This document shows, piece after piece, positions 40,520 to 51,034 of a stretch of DNA of 64,000 nt. The stretch lies in the NCBI GenBank assembly GCA_965226285.1, contig CBDDCQ010000006.1, positions 992,001-1,056,000 on the forward strand, read 5' to 3'. The notes beneath the pieces were generated by a model, which was not told the DNA's origin, ran no database searches, and worked only from the letters and a program-made list of their open reading frames with translations. The translations under genes and the position numbers were made by a program. The DNA comes from CBDDCQ01 sp965226285. GTDB lineage: Bacteria > Bacteroidota > Bacteroidia > Flavobacteriales > Ichthyobacteriaceae. Positions within the stretch are counted from its first letter, which is position 1. The number at the start of each line of letters is the position of its first letter.

Positions 40520-43174
40520 TTACTTTTCAAATTGAAAAGTAATAAAAGACGCATCAGACAGATATTTTTGGTATATATTTTGAATGTATCTTGTATCTAT
40601 TTTTTCTATTAGTTTTAATGTTTTTTCACAACTATAAAAATCTAAATTTTTAAGTATCATATTTTTAATTTTTTCATTGATGTTATAATTACGTTTGAGC
40701 TGAGAAGCTCTTATCTGTGCTTTGGCATCCGTCAATTCTCTATGGGTAAAATTAAATTGTCGTATTATTTTTTTTGCAAGTGTTATGCTTTTATTTGAAT
40801 TTTTACTACTAATCAAATGAGATATACTTAGCCTAAAGTAGGGATAAGGTAGAGCCATTATATCCATTATAGTTTCAATATTATATACCCAACGTTTATT
40901 TTCTCGGTATTCTTTTCTAAATTGTTTTTTTAAGATTTCGCCAATGATTTTAAGAGCATATTCATTTTTTGGAGTAGGGGTGAATCTCTTTTGGATGGAA
41001 TGCTCTATAAATGTACCTTTATTCGGATATTTTTTGATGATAACAGTAGTGTCTTTTTTTACTTGTAAAATGTTAAATTTTAGTTTCGTTAAGTTTTTAT
41101 TTTGTTTTTGAGCAGGGATATTACCGATATACTTTATAACAGTATCTTTTAGAGAAATGGGGTTAAAGTTTCCTGAGAATATAAAGTTAAAATGCTTAGG
41201 ATCAATTAGATAATCTTTATAAAACTGGTACATTTTGTTATAATCTAAATTTAGATAATCCTGTTTAGTTCTACAGTTTTCACGATACGATACACCCTGT
41301 AGAACTTCAATTTTTTTGTGTTTGTACTGTATCAAGGGTTGGAGTTTGGTATCTTCTTCAGGGGTGAAATCAGACAATATTTCAGATATTTCTTGTTTAA
41401 AAGCATCTTCATCTTTTTTGATGCTTGTGAAGTATCCATAAATTTGTTGTAGCATTTTAGAGATGCTTTTTTGAGGGACTTTTCCCATCATACCTCTATC
41501 GTAAATATCGATATAAGGCAAATAACTCATATCATATTTAAAATTCCAATCTAAAAGTTCATCTTTATTGAGGTTGCTAATACCTGTTAGCTTAAGGTAA
41601 TACCATATGGATTCAAATTGTTTGTAATCTTTATCAGATAAAGTGTGAGTGCCTCCTTTAGAAGATATAAGTATATCGATAATGCTATCCTTTGGATTAT
41701 TTGTATTATGTAGGTAAACCTTAGCACCATTTTTGAGTTCTATATGGTATATCATACTATCAGCATCGTATTTTTCCTTTATAGATTCTTGTAAGGTAAA
41801 ATGATGAGGTAATTTTAACTCCTTTATTTCTGTTTCTTGTTCTTTTTGTTGTTTTTTAGGCTTTGTAAATAAGGTAGTTTTATAAGTTTTATGTTGTTGT
41901 AGGATCTTTAAAAAATCATTTTTTGAGATATGTGCAGTAGTGTATTGTAAACCAATACATAAAGACTCGGTATCATCAATAAAATTACTAAAGTATTGCA
42001 CATCTTTAAGTGTAATGGGATTATCCTGTAAGTCATCTTTTATAGGGGGATATAAAAACTCGTCGATATACTGTGTAAGGTGGTTTTGAATGTTAGAATA
42101 TTTTGATTTCTTTTTTTTCTTGATTTTTTCCATTTGATAGTCGAATTCTTGCTTGGATATTTTGTGACTTAAAAGGTATTTTACAATATATAATTTTTCA
42201 GGTTCAAAGTTATTTATAGTAATGTTAAAATGATGTAAATCTGCTATATAATGAGAGGTTCTAAATTTTGCATCGTGAGTAAGGTCGCTTTGATCAAGAC
42301 GTTCTTTAATAATGTTTGAGTAAATCAAAAATGCAGTTTTTTTTCTCTTAGAAAATTTAGAATGTATAGGAAAGTAAATGTTTAATTGGTTGTTTTCTTT
42401 ATTTTTTTCAGTAGTAAAGTAGAATTTTTTTTTAGTAGCATAATTGAGGGTCTTTTTGGGTTTGTATTTGACATTGCTCAATATATTTTTAATGTGTTTT
42501 TCTAGTGAAAGGGTATGGACTTCTCCCAACACAATGATTTTAGCATTTGAAGAGGTATAATGTTCATTATAAAATTTTTGTATTTGTGAGGTAGTAAAGT
42601 TTTGAAAATCATTAAGATGTCCTATAACAATTCGTCTGTTCCAATATTGGGTATTATGTGTACGCAGGTCTAAGTGTATTTTTCTTTTATCTACATTTCG
42701 GCTGTGGTATTCTTGGGTAATGATATCGCGTTGTTGTATAAGGTCTTGTTTTTTAATGCGTGGAATAGAGAGTATATTTCTAAAAATTTGTAATACCTGA
42801 GGAATATATTTTTTTTGGAATATAGGTAATTTTATTTTGTAGATTGTATGGTCAAAATGTGTAGTAGCATTGATTTCTTTACCAAATACTACGCCTATGC
42901 TATTGAGAAAATCTAAAGCAGTTTTATCATCTACAAAAGGGGAGGTATTACCCAAAGCAAGATGTTCTATAAAGTGAGCCATACCTGCTTGTGTAGGCGT
43001 TTCGTGTATGGCACCAGAGCCTATAAGCAGATAAAAATGAATAAAAGACTCATCTAAGGCTTCATTGTGTATCGTATATGAAAGTCGATTTTTTAGTTTG
43101 TTATCAATGACTTGTGCACAACCTAAGGTATATGAAAAAGCCAAAAATAATACGGAGAATATAATTTTTTTCAT
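40520..43174 (-). CDS. M16-family zinc peptidase, secreted
   Basis: 884 residues with signal peptide MKKIIFSVLFLAFSYTLGCA. Tandem M16 domains make up the rest. The first carries the inverted zinc motif HFIEH (H67, E70, H71) in AGMAHFIEHLALGN, and the second lacks it, the usual PqqL-like arrangement. Late segments such as IEHSIQKRFTPTPKN and KKQFRKEYRENKRWVYNIE match the C-terminal domain, with the substrate-closing R/Y region. It is likely a periplasmic peptide-degrading clamshell protease. It ends 6 bp from lipA (convergent). The inverted repeat ACTTTTCAAaTTGAAAAGT (40522-40540) within its last codons may serve as a shared terminator. Confidence 0.9.
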   Translation of the reverse strand: MKKIIFSVLFLAFSYTLGCAQVIDNKLKNRLSYTIHNEALDESFIHFYLLIGSGAIHETPTQAGMAHFIEHLALGNTSPFVDDKTALDFLNSIGVVFGKEINATTHFDHTIYKIKLPIFQKKYIPQVLQIFRNILSIPRIKKQDLIQQRDIITQEYHSRNVDKRKIHLDLRTHNTQYWNRRIVIGHLNDFQNFTTSQIQKFYNEHYTSSNAKIIVLGEVHTLSLEKHIKNILSNVKYKPKKTLNYATKKKFYFTTEKNKENNQLNIYFPIHSKFSKRKKTAFLIYSNIIKERLDQSDLTHDAKFRTSHYIADLHHFNITINNFEPEKLYIVKYLLSHKISKQEFDYQMEKIKKKKKSKYSNIQNHLTQYIDEFLYPPIKDDLQDNPITLKDVQYFSNFIDDTESLCIGLQYTTAHISKNDFLKILQQHKTYKTTLFTKPKKQQKEQETEIKELKLPHHFTLQESIKEKYDADSMIYHIELKNGAKVYLHNTNNPKDSIIDILISSKGGTHTLSDKDYKQFESIWYYLKLTGISNLNKDELLDWNFKYDMSYLPYIDIYDRGMMGKVPQKSISKMLQQIYGYFTSIKKDEDAFKQEISEILSDFTPEEDTKLQPLIQYKHKKIEVLQGVSYRENCRTKQDYLNLDYNKMYQFYKDYLIDPKHFNFIFSGNFNPISLKDTVIKYIGNIPAQKQNKNLTKLKFNILQVKKDTTVIIKKYPNKGTFIEHSIQKRFTPTPKNEYALKIIGEILKKQFRKEYRENKRWVYNIETIMDIMALPYPYFRLSISHLISSKNSNKSITLAKKIIRQFNFTHRELTDAKAQIRASQLKRNYNINEKIKNMILKNLDFYSCEKTLKLIEKIDTRYIQNIYQKYLSDASFITFQFEK

Positions 43175-43187
43175 AAGTCCAAAAATA

Positions 43188-43228
43188 AAAAAAACTCATT
43201 AGTAAGAGATTACTATGAGTTTTTTTTG
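43188..43228 (-). terminator. Terminator after the duplicated-lipoprotein gene (copy 1)
   Basis: AAAAAACTCATtAGTAA, loop GAGA, TTACT-ATGAGTTTTTTTT. A long stem flanked by A and T runs, 20 bp past the stop at 43247. It separates this locus from the M16 gene. Confidence 0.75.
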
Positions 43229-43246
43229 ACAACCTAATTGGCTATC

Positions 43247-44719
43247 TTATTTTTTCACTTTTTTATAGGTTACTTTGACTCTTATCCAATCACGAAAACC
43301 TTTGCCATCAAAATTGAAGTGGAATACCATTTTTCCTGTAGTAGCATCATAAGATGAATGAGTATCAATATTCATATCATCCCACCAGTCATAAGAACCT
43401 TCATCCCAATTTTTTTTATAATTATTGTCATGCAGTTCTTCAATTATATAGTCAGATACCTCCCAAGTCGTCCAACTATCTTCTGAGGTAAATGGGTTAA
43501 GCGTAACACCAAATAGGTGATAATTAGGATCTGTAAGACCATTACCTCCACTGCTAAAATTACCTACTACTCTATCTACATAAATTTTCTTTAATGTAGC
43601 ATCACTATTTTTTAATTTTAAAAATCTATCCCATACAGAGAATTTGTACTTGAAATCAACATAATATCCACCATCTCCACTTTGTTTTTCGTAAGTAGTT
43701 GGAGTTTTGTCATCTATGTGTTTATGATCTTTTATCCAAGTCAAAAATTTGATATGTCCATAGCTAGGATTACTAGCGTTTCTAACCATTACTAAATTAT
43801 CCAGCGAAGCAGAAAAAGTTTCAGAAGAATCTCTAGTCCATTTGGTAGCATTCATAATTTTTCTAAAGTTTGCATTTAACGTTTTATGGAAACGATGGCT
43901 AGGATCAAAATAAGGAACGCCGAGGTACGCATTTTCTATAGTTTGTTTTTTGAATACCATCCACATAAACTCCTGCATTCCCATAGGATTAGTTACCATT
44001 TTGAGTACAGGTTTGTCTAAAGTAGCTTTTTCACTTAAGGTAATGATAGAATGCCCTGTATAAGTTTTGGCAGCAGGTGCCATAGGGAAACTACTCTCTA
44101 CAAAATCCTTATTTTGATTATCTACACTAATTTCTGTAGTTACTTGTACTCTACCAAGCCAATTTTTAATATAGGGATACTTTTTTACAATTGCCATTTG
44201 CTCTTTAGTAAGAACAGGAATACCTTTTTTAGGTTTCATGGTTAACTCTATAGCCTTTAATTGACTTACATCTATATCTTTACCTGTGATTTTGGTAATC
44301 TTTACGATATAAACTACATTCATTAAAAGATCTAATTTTTTTGCTTTATTTCTTTTAATTTTTAGTTTTATTTCCGTTTTTTCTTTTTTAAGCGTAACTT
44401 TTATAGTTTTGGTTAGTTTTTTGTTTGTAGTGTCGTCAAATTGTAAAGCATCATTACTATCACTACTGTTATCTTTTGGAGTAATTTTAAATTCTATGGT
44501 AATGTCTTTTTTAAGTTTCTTGCCAATTTTTACAATAATACTAGTCTCTTTATCATCGTCGGTTTCCTCTTCGTAAGAGGTGATCCCTTCAGTTGATACA
44601 ATAATATCCGAAGCTAATAGTTTCACTTCCTCATCTTTTACTTCTTCATCTTTTTTACAAGAAGAAAACAAAATTACCGTAGCAAATAGGGCTAATGTTG
44701 CTTGTTTTAAAGTATTCAT
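43247..44719 (-). CDS. Lipoprotein of SusCD locus 2, intact copy
   Basis: 490 residues with lipoprotein signal MNTLKQATLALFATVILFSSC (Cys 21). A very acidic/basic linker follows (KKDEEVKDEEVK), then a beta-rich domain at ~35-165 (STEGITSYEEETDDDKETSI, VKIGKKLKKDITIEFKITP) resembling Calx-beta/Ig-like stalks. A larger C-terminal domain runs from ~175 (PVLTKEQMAIVKKYPYIKNW to MVFHFNFDGKGFRDWIRVKV). I do not recognise the family. Position after SusC and SusD, with surface lipidation, suggests a ligand-binding surface protein (SusE/F-like role). A frameshifted paralogue sits directly upstream, between it and susD, and the two share long stretches of nearly identical sequence. Confidence 0.7.
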   Translation of the reverse strand: MNTLKQATLALFATVILFSSCKKDEEVKDEEVKLLASDIIVSTEGITSYEEETDDDKETSIIVKIGKKLKKDITIEFKITPKDNSSDSNDALQFDDTTNKKLTKTIKVTLKKEKTEIKLKIKRNKAKKLDLLMNVVYIVKITKITGKDIDVSQLKAIELTMKPKKGIPVLTKEQMAIVKKYPYIKNWLGRVQVTTEISVDNQNKDFVESSFPMAPAAKTYTGHSIITLSEKATLDKPVLKMVTNPMGMQEFMWMVFKKQTIENAYLGVPYFDPSHRFHKTLNANFRKIMNATKWTRDSSETFSASLDNLVMVRNASNPSYGHIKFLTWIKDHKHIDDKTPTTYEKQSGDGGYYVDFKYKFSVWDRFLKLKNSDATLKKIYVDRVVGNFSSGGNGLTDPNYHLFGVTLNPFTSEDSWTTWEVSDYIIEELHDNNYKKNWDEGSYDWWDDMNIDTHSSYDATTGKMVFHFNFDGKGFRDWIRVKVTYKKVKK

Positions 44720-44834
44720 TTTTTAATTGATTTTAACATTAATATTTTATTTTTTTAGTCATAGGAATATTTTCATTTTGATTATCTTTAAGATTCTACT
44801 TTGTAGATAGAATTTTATGCTCACAAAAATATAT

Positions 44835-44863
44835 AAACCCCCATACTACTACTATGGGAGTTT
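44835..44863 (-). terminator. Terminator after the frameshifted lipoprotein copy
   Basis: AAACCCCCATA, loop CTACTAC, TATGGGAGTTT: an 11-bp stem with one mismatch, flanked by A and T runs, 30 bp past the stop at 44893. It implies that the pseudogene once ended the SusC-SusD operon. Confidence 0.7.
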
Positions 44864-44892
44864 TATTTTTTGAGAATCTATTCGCCTATTGG

Positions 44893-46344
44893 TTATCTTT
44901 TCACTTTTTTATAGGTTACTTTAGCTTGCATAAAATCACCTGCTCTTGTAGTATCAAAATTAAAATTAAATTTCATTTCACCTGTAGAGCCATCATAAGA
45001 AGAAGTCGAACGAATGGTCATATCATCATCCCAATCATAACCACTAAAGTCGTAACTAGCACCGTGTTTTTTCTCTAAAGCATACTGAGTTGCATCTTGT
45101 GGATCTACTGTAGTGTAAAATAATAAATAGTTAGGGTCTATAAGACCAGTAGTTCCACTAACTGAAAAACTTCCGCTATTTTCATTTACATATTTATTGT
45201 ATATATTTCTTAACACAACGTTACTATCCTTTAATTTTAAGAACCTGTCCCACACAGAGAATTTGTACTTAAAATGAACATAATATCCACCATCTCCAGA
45301 TTGTTTTTCGTAAGTAGTCGGAGTATTGTCATCTATGTGTTTGTGGTCTTTTACCCAAGTAAGGAATTTTATTTTTCCTTTTGTTTTATTATCTGGGGAA
45401 TCAGGAGATAAAACCAAATTGTCTAAAGACATAGAAAAAGTTTCTTTAGATGATTTAGTCCAGCCAGTAGCGTTCATAATCGGAGGAAATACTGTCTGGT
45501 GCCTCACTACCTGTAGCATTTCCATATTTGAAGTAAGGAACGCCTAGGGTAGAAAATTCAATAGTTTCTTTTTTAAATACCATCCACATAAAATCCCTCA
45601 TTCCCATAGCGTTATTTACTATTTTAAGTACTGGTTTATCTAAGGTAGCATTTTTACTCAAGGTGATAATCGAATACCCTTCATAGGTTTTATTATCAGG
45701 TGCTGAAGGAAAATCAGAATCTACCAGATCGTTATTATCAGAATCTCTAGTAATCTCTGTAGTTACCTGTACTTTACCTAACCATTTTTTTAAGAAAGGG
45801 TACTTTTTTACAATTGCCATCTGCTTTTTAGTAAGAACAGGAATACCTTTTTTAGGTTTAACGGTTAATTCTATAGGCTTTAATTGACTTACATCTATAT
45901 CTTTACCTGTGACTTTGGTAATCTTTACGATATAAACTACATTTATTAAAAGATCTAATTTTTTTGCTTTATTTCTTTTAATTTTTAGGTTTTATTTCCG
46001 TTTTTTCTTTTTTAAGCGTAGCTTTTATAGTTTTGGTTAGTTTTTTGTTTGTAGTGTCGTCAAATTGTAAAGCATCGTTACTATCACTACTGTTATCTTT
46101 TGGAGTAATTTCAAATTCTATGGTAATATCCTTTTTAAGTTTCTTGCCAATTTTTACAATAATACTAGTCTCTTTATCATCGTCAGTTTCCTCTTCGTAA
46201 GAGGTGATACCTTCAGTTGATAAAATAATATCCGAAGCTAATAATTTCACTTCCTCATCTTTTACTTCTTCATCTTTTTTACAAGAAGAAAACAAAAATT
46301 GCCGTAGCAAATAGAGCTAATGTTGCTTGTTTTAAAGTATTCAT
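44893..46344 (-). pseudogene. Lipoprotein of SusCD locus 2, frameshifted paralogue
   Basis: Homologous along its whole length to the intact copy at 43247-44719: the same start MNTLKQATLALFAT, the same charged linker, and the same ends RVKVTYKKVKK versus QAKVTYKKVKR. It is broken by three single-base-scale indels. One is an extra A in a homopolymer near 46296 (CAAAAATTGCCG versus CAAAATTACCG), breaking the signal peptide. The second is an extra G near 45990 (TTTTTAGGTTTTATTT versus TTTTTAGTTTTATTT). The third is near 45480, in the NATGSEAPD / PPIMNATGW region. The pieces remain long and similar, so decay is recent. The first lesion lies in a short A-tract, where slippage could in principle restore the frame. 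It follows susD by 33 bp. Confidence 0.85.
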
Positions 46345-46376
46345 TTTTTAATTGATTTTAAAGTTAATAATTATTT

Positions 46377-47798
46377 TTAATTCCATCCTTTGTTTTGGTT
46401 TACCTTACCACCACTCTGCAAAATCTCTTGCTTAGGTATAGGCAATACTCTTCTAAAATCGTTAGTAGATATTCTACTTGATATTTTTAAATTTCTTCCA
46501 TTGTAGATTTCTACCTCCTTTTTATTTCTTTTCATATCAAAATATGATATGCCTTCGCCCAAAAATTCTTTTTGTTTTTCAAATAGTATTTTTTCTAATA
46601 ACTTCTCTCGAGTAAAACTTTCCAGTGGTTTGTGGTTTGTGTATCGGTTGAACATAAATTCATCTAAAGTAGCTTTGGCTTGAGTTAAATTTCCTGTCTT
46701 ACATTGGCTTTCTGCTTTGATAAAATACAATTCTGCCGTACGCAAAAGCGGCAAAGAGGTTATAAATTTTTTTCCATCCTCTTTTCTGAATTTTCCCATA
46801 ATAGTGTATTTTCCATAATTGCCTTTCAAATCGTACAAATCAGAAGACAGGGTAGCTGTGCCATTTCTTATATCTGTGCCATTAAAAGAAAACTTAGGAT
46901 GAGGTAGCAATAAATCTATTTCATCATGATTGGGAAATATTCCTTTATAAAGAGTATTGCTCTCACTCACAGTATTATTGATAATGTTATATTCTATAGC
47001 ACTTCGGAAAATTATCTCTATATTATTTTCATCTTTATGCCAGAGATTAGTATAATCTTTTTTTGCTTGACTTCCTTTACTTTTTAAGTTCTTGTGTAGT
47101 AATACAGCATTGCATTTTTCTATGGCTTTGGTGTAATTTTTGGTCTCTAAATATACTCTAGCCAAAAGCATATCAGCAGCATAAGATGTGAGGTAGTAGT
47201 GTGAGTCTTTAATCTTAAATAATCCTTTTGCTGATATCAGTAGTTTTTCTATTTCCTTATAGGTATCACTTACAGAGTATCTTGAGGAGTGTAATACAAA
47301 TTCAGGAGTATTTCGTATCACTATACCATCGGCATTGGGCTGGCTACTGTATGATGGTGCAAATAAGTTGACAAGCATATAGTAGGCGTAGGCTTTTAGC
47401 GCATAAGCCTCTGCTTGAATATTATTGTATTCTACTTTTTCGTGGTCATAATTGGTTTTTATATTTTTAAAACTATGTAGTATTACATTGCAAGATGAAA
47501 CAATGCTATAATATGTATTCCAATTTATATACAAAGGTTGTAGTTCTAGTTTTTCCCAATTATATAAATTTATGGTTTTTGTAGATTTTTTAGCAAAATA
47601 ATTTGGAACAAACTCTGAAGATAATGCAGAAAGTGTTAACATATTGGGATTGAACTTTGAATAGGCAGTATTTAAGATATGTCTTGCCGTTTCTATATTG
47701 TCAATAGATTCATAGCCTGACATTTCATCATCTAAGGGTATATTTAAATTACACGAGGCAATACTAAATATCAATATGTAATACAAATACTTTTTCAT
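46377..47798 (-). CDS. SusD/RagB-family lipoprotein (locus 2)
   Basis: 473 residues with lipoprotein signal MKKYLYYILIFSIASC (Cys 16). SusD hallmarks: N-terminal YESIDNIETARHILNTAY, IQAEAYALKAYAYYMLVNLFA (the first TPR pair), MLLARVYLETKNYTKAIEKCNAVL and the C-terminal LPLLRTAELYFIKAESQ, LEKILFEKQKEFLGEGISYFDMKRNKK and RRVLPIPKQEIL. It follows SusC by 5 bp and is followed 33 bp later by the lipoprotein pair. It belongs to the classical RagB/SusD subgroup, unlike the SusD of locus 1, so the two systems probably handle different ligands. Confidence 0.94.
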   Translation of the reverse strand: MKKYLYYILIFSIASCNLNIPLDDEMSGYESIDNIETARHILNTAYSKFNPNMLTLSALSSEFVPNYFAKKSTKTINLYNWEKLELQPLYINWNTYYSIVSSCNVILHSFKNIKTNYDHEKVEYNNIQAEAYALKAYAYYMLVNLFAPSYSSQPNADGIVIRNTPEFVLHSSRYSVSDTYKEIEKLLISAKGLFKIKDSHYYLTSYAADMLLARVYLETKNYTKAIEKCNAVLLHKNLKSKGSQAKKDYTNLWHKDENNIEIIFRSAIEYNIINNTVSESNTLYKGIFPNHDEIDLLLPHPKFSFNGTDIRNGTATLSSDLYDLKGNYGKYTIMGKFRKEDGKKFITSLPLLRTAELYFIKAESQCKTGNLTQAKATLDEFMFNRYTNHKPLESFTREKLLEKILFEKQKEFLGEGISYFDMKRNKKEVEIYNGRNLKISSRISTNDFRRVLPIPKQEILQSGGKVNQNKGWN

Positions 47799-47803
47799 TT
47801 TGT

Positions 47804-50800
47804 TTAGAACCTCATATTTACTTTTATGGTAATAATTTTTTGTGCCGCTGTTCTGAGCGTTCCTCCTTCGGGATCTTCTCCTGTAAATGGACTGTAGGTA
47901 AATAGATTTCCCGTTTGAATGCTGGCATATAAATAACTCAAGATATTACTCGTAAACTTTTTAGCAAACTTAGAAGCATCGTAAGTCAGGTGTAAATTGC
48001 TAAGCCTTATAAAAGAAGCATCTGCTATATTTTTATCATTGGCGTATAATAACCCTTCATGATAAGTAAAAGGAGAGGGAATTTTTCTATCATAATCACC
48101 AGATTTTAGCCATACGAGTTTTAAAGTATTTTTAGGTTTATTTTGACGGGCTAAATTTTTGTCGAAAATATGATAAGGGAAAATTCTTTTTTTATTTCCT
48201 ATCTCGTAGTAAAAATCTAACCCTAAAGTAAAGTTCATATAACTAAAACTGTGAGAAAACCCGCCTGTAATAGGTGCACTCGAATATCCCAACCTATGAA
48301 AATCTCCTTTTCGAAGTTGAAGTTTAGAATCTCCTGTGAGTATTCTTCCATCAGGTGTTTCATAAGATTCATATCCTGTAATAGCATTTACTCCTAAACT
48401 CTTTAACCCGTAGAGTTCATCTACAGAACGCCCTACTTTATAATCTGCAATTAAATGATCACTAGAGTAAAGTTCATCTCCATCGTATAAATCTAATACT
48501 ATATTTTTGTTGTATGAAATATTGAAAGAGGCATCCCAAGAAAAATCAATACCTCTAATAATGCCTGCATTCAAGGATAATTCTACTCCTTCGTTTTGTA
48601 AAATGCCTACATTCCTTTTGATATTATAAAAACCATTACTAGGCTGTATCTTTACATCAATTATAGCATCTATGGTTTTTCTACGATAAACTTCTGCTCT
48701 TAAATTAAATCTATTATCCATCCAACCTATATTCAAAGCTATGTTTACAGATTTTACCTGTTCAGCTTTCAGAAACCTATTGTTTAAACTATTTCGAGAC
48801 AGATTTCTACCTTGATTATATGAAGTTTCTTTAGCATAACTGAATATAGGTGTAGTATATGCTGCATCTACGGCACTTATGTTTGCGGTTTGCCCGTAGT
48901 TAGCAGATAATTTTAAACTACTTAGTTTTAGAAGTTCAGATACAAAACTATGTCTGGCAAACTCCCAACCTGTACCTGCTACCCAGGCAGTATTCCACCT
49001 TTTGTCTTGGGGTAATAAGGATGAGGCATCTGCTTTATAAAATCCATATAAATCAAAAGTATCATTGTAGTTGTAACCCGAAACGAATCCAAGACCTATA
49101 TCGGCTTTTCTTTTTAAATGGGATTCAAATACAGTTTTATATGCTTTCTCTAAATTTTGATTGATAGAGGTTAATGTCCTTATCTTAGATATAATTCCAT
49201 GTCCTTCTATGGTAGTACTTTTATCAAATTCATAACTATAATCTATATTTCCCCCTACAGTAATGTGGTGCACATCTGTAATGTTTTTAGAGTAATTTAT
49301 TCTGATATTAGAGGTATAGATGATTCTTTCTGAATAGAGTTCCGTATGTTTCCCGTATTTCTTTTTTGCGTCATCAGAATTACGGTCAATACCGTCTGCT
49401 TCTTTAATCCAGGCTTGCGAAGGGTGGTCTGGAGCTAATCTATCAGTTTTATTTCGAAAGTTAAAAGCAACACCATTGGAGGCATCTAATCTTAGTCCTT
49501 CTAAAATTTGATAGTTAAGAATACCTGAAAAAGAAAACTGCTTATGAGTATCATTTTTATCAAATTTATTGAGAATAGATTTGAAACTTCTGTTTCTTAA
49601 AGACGGTAATTTTCTGCTTTCAGGTGTTTCATAAGAGTTCAATTTATATACCAAATCCGATGAATTATATAGGTCTTGTACATGGCTTATTGTTGCTTGT
49701 CTGGGGTTGTTTAGATTATTTTCAGGACTTTTATTGGTGAATTTAGTATATGAGATGTTACTATTGAACCCCAGATGAATATCTTCGTTCACGGAATATC
49801 CGTAATTGCCATACAGAGATAGTGAATTTTTGTCATTTCCCTCTATTTTTCCACCTTGAGAATGGTATCCTGCCGATAGGTAAAACGATTTAGTTTGATC
49901 ACCTCCTCGTGCTGAAACATTGTATTTGTGATACATACTTCTGCGAACTAATAAATCGTACCAATTGGTTTTAATTTGTTTCAGTGAATCCAAAATACGG
50001 TTGCCCTCTGATAGTTTTTGTTTATGTAATGAAGGGTTTCCACTATATTTAACGTCAATATAATCTTTTGAATATATATATCCTGGTAGGTTCATATTTC
50101 TCGAGAGTCTTTCGTATTCTAATTTATCAGCAGAATTCATCATTTCGTATTGTTGGCTACCTTTGAGCGTAATTCCTGTTTGGTAGTTGACAGAGATTTG
50201 CACAGGTCCGTTGTAGCCTTTTTTTAGAGTAATTTCAATTACTCCATTAGCAGCTTTGATTCCATATAGTGCATTGGCAGCAGCATCTTTAAGTATTTTT
50301 ACTTTTTTAATGTCTTCTACATTTAGTGTATAAAAAGTCCCGGCAGGTACTATTTGACCATCTATTACATATAAAGGTTCATTGGCTTTATTTCCTTTTT
50401 TTAGTGAGGAAGTTCCTCTAATTCTTACCTTGGGATCTGTACCTAATTCTCCACTCTTTTCTATCTTTAGTCCAGTAACTTTACCTTGTAATATATGCAA
50501 TAAGTTAGAATTAGGCATATTTTGTAGTTCTAGTGCGTTTATTTCTACAATAGAACCCGTACGTTTACGGAGTTCTGTATCATTTATATTGCTTCTCTTT
50601 TTTTTGAATACTACATCATCTAAACTAAATAGTGTTTTTTCTAGTTCTATATTAAGAATAGGTTGATTTGCTTTTACAATTGCTGTTTTATACCCTATAA
50701 GTTGAAAGATCAGCGTATCGGATTTAGATATTTTGATAGTAGTCATATATTTTCCCTGTAAGTCAGTAACCGCAATAACTCGTGATTTCCCTTTTAACAT

Positions 50801-50917
50801 TACTACAACATCTTCTAAAGGTTTTTTTGAAGACATATTTACTACTGTTCCAGAAACTTGTTCTTGAGCTTTACAGAAGAAAGATATAAAAATTACCAAT
50901 AATAATAACCTAATCAA
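47804..50917 (-). CDS. SusC/RagA-family TonB-linked transporter (locus 2)
   Basis: 1037 residues with signal peptide MIRLLLLVIFISFFCKAQEQ. A carboxypeptidase-regulatory-like domain follows (SGTVVNMSSKKPLEDVVVML, TDLQGKYMTT), then a plug (SIVEINALELQNMPNSNLLH, LQGKVTGLKIE, LYVIDGQIVPAGTFY, ILKDAAANALYGIKAANGVIEI) and a barrel ending IITIKVNMRF. The plug carries the LYVIDG and ALYG signatures of SusC proteins. It heads the operon susC-susD-lipoproteins. No nearby sigma/anti-sigma pair or sensor is visible, so regulation is unclear. Confidence 0.95.
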   Translation of the reverse strand: MIRLLLLVIFISFFCKAQEQVSGTVVNMSSKKPLEDVVVMLKGKSRVIAVTDLQGKYMTTIKISKSDTLIFQLIGYKTAIVKANQPILNIELEKTLFSLDDVVFKKKRSNINDTELRKRTGSIVEINALELQNMPNSNLLHILQGKVTGLKIEKSGELGTDPKVRIRGTSSLKKGNKANEPLYVIDGQIVPAGTFYTLNVEDIKKVKILKDAAANALYGIKAANGVIEITLKKGYNGPVQISVNYQTGITLKGSQQYEMMNSADKLEYERLSRNMNLPGYIYSKDYIDVKYSGNPSLHKQKLSEGNRILDSLKQIKTNWYDLLVRRSMYHKYNVSARGGDQTKSFYLSAGYHSQGGKIEGNDKNSLSLYGNYGYSVNEDIHLGFNSNISYTKFTNKSPENNLNNPRQATISHVQDLYNSSDLVYKLNSYETPESRKLPSLRNRSFKSILNKFDKNDTHKQFSFSGILNYQILEGLRLDASNGVAFNFRNKTDRLAPDHPSQAWIKEADGIDRNSDDAKKKYGKHTELYSERIIYTSNIRINYSKNITDVHHITVGGNIDYSYEFDKSTTIEGHGIISKIRTLTSINQNLEKAYKTVFESHLKRKADIGLGFVSGYNYNDTFDLYGFYKADASSLLPQDKRWNTAWVAGTGWEFARHSFVSELLKLSSLKLSANYGQTANISAVDAAYTTPIFSYAKETSYNQGRNLSRNSLNNRFLKAEQVKSVNIALNIGWMDNRFNLRAEVYRRKTIDAIIDVKIQPSNGFYNIKRNVGILQNEGVELSLNAGIIRGIDFSWDASFNISYNKNIVLDLYDGDELYSSDHLIADYKVGRSVDELYGLKSLGVNAITGYESYETPDGRILTGDSKLQLRKGDFHRLGYSSAPITGGFSHSFSYMNFTLGLDFYYEIGNKKRIFPYHIFDKNLARQNKPKNTLKLVWLKSGDYDRKIPSPFTYHEGLLYANDKNIADASFIRLSNLHLTYDASKFAKKFTSNILSYLYASIQTGNLFTYSPFTGEDPEGGTLRTAAQKIITIKVNMRF

Positions 50918-51034
50918 TGTGTATTTATTTAGACTTAATATAAATAGTGATTTTAATTAGGGGCTAATTTACGACTAAACTTAAAATACAAGCTATTAAA
51001 ATAAAAATAATAATAAATTGTAAAACCTTTTATT

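Noticed and set aside
40522..40540. ACTTTTCAAaTTGAAAAGT palindrome as a regulatory operator
   Set aside because: It lies in the last codons of the M16 gene at a convergent junction and is AT-rich; at most a weak shared terminator.
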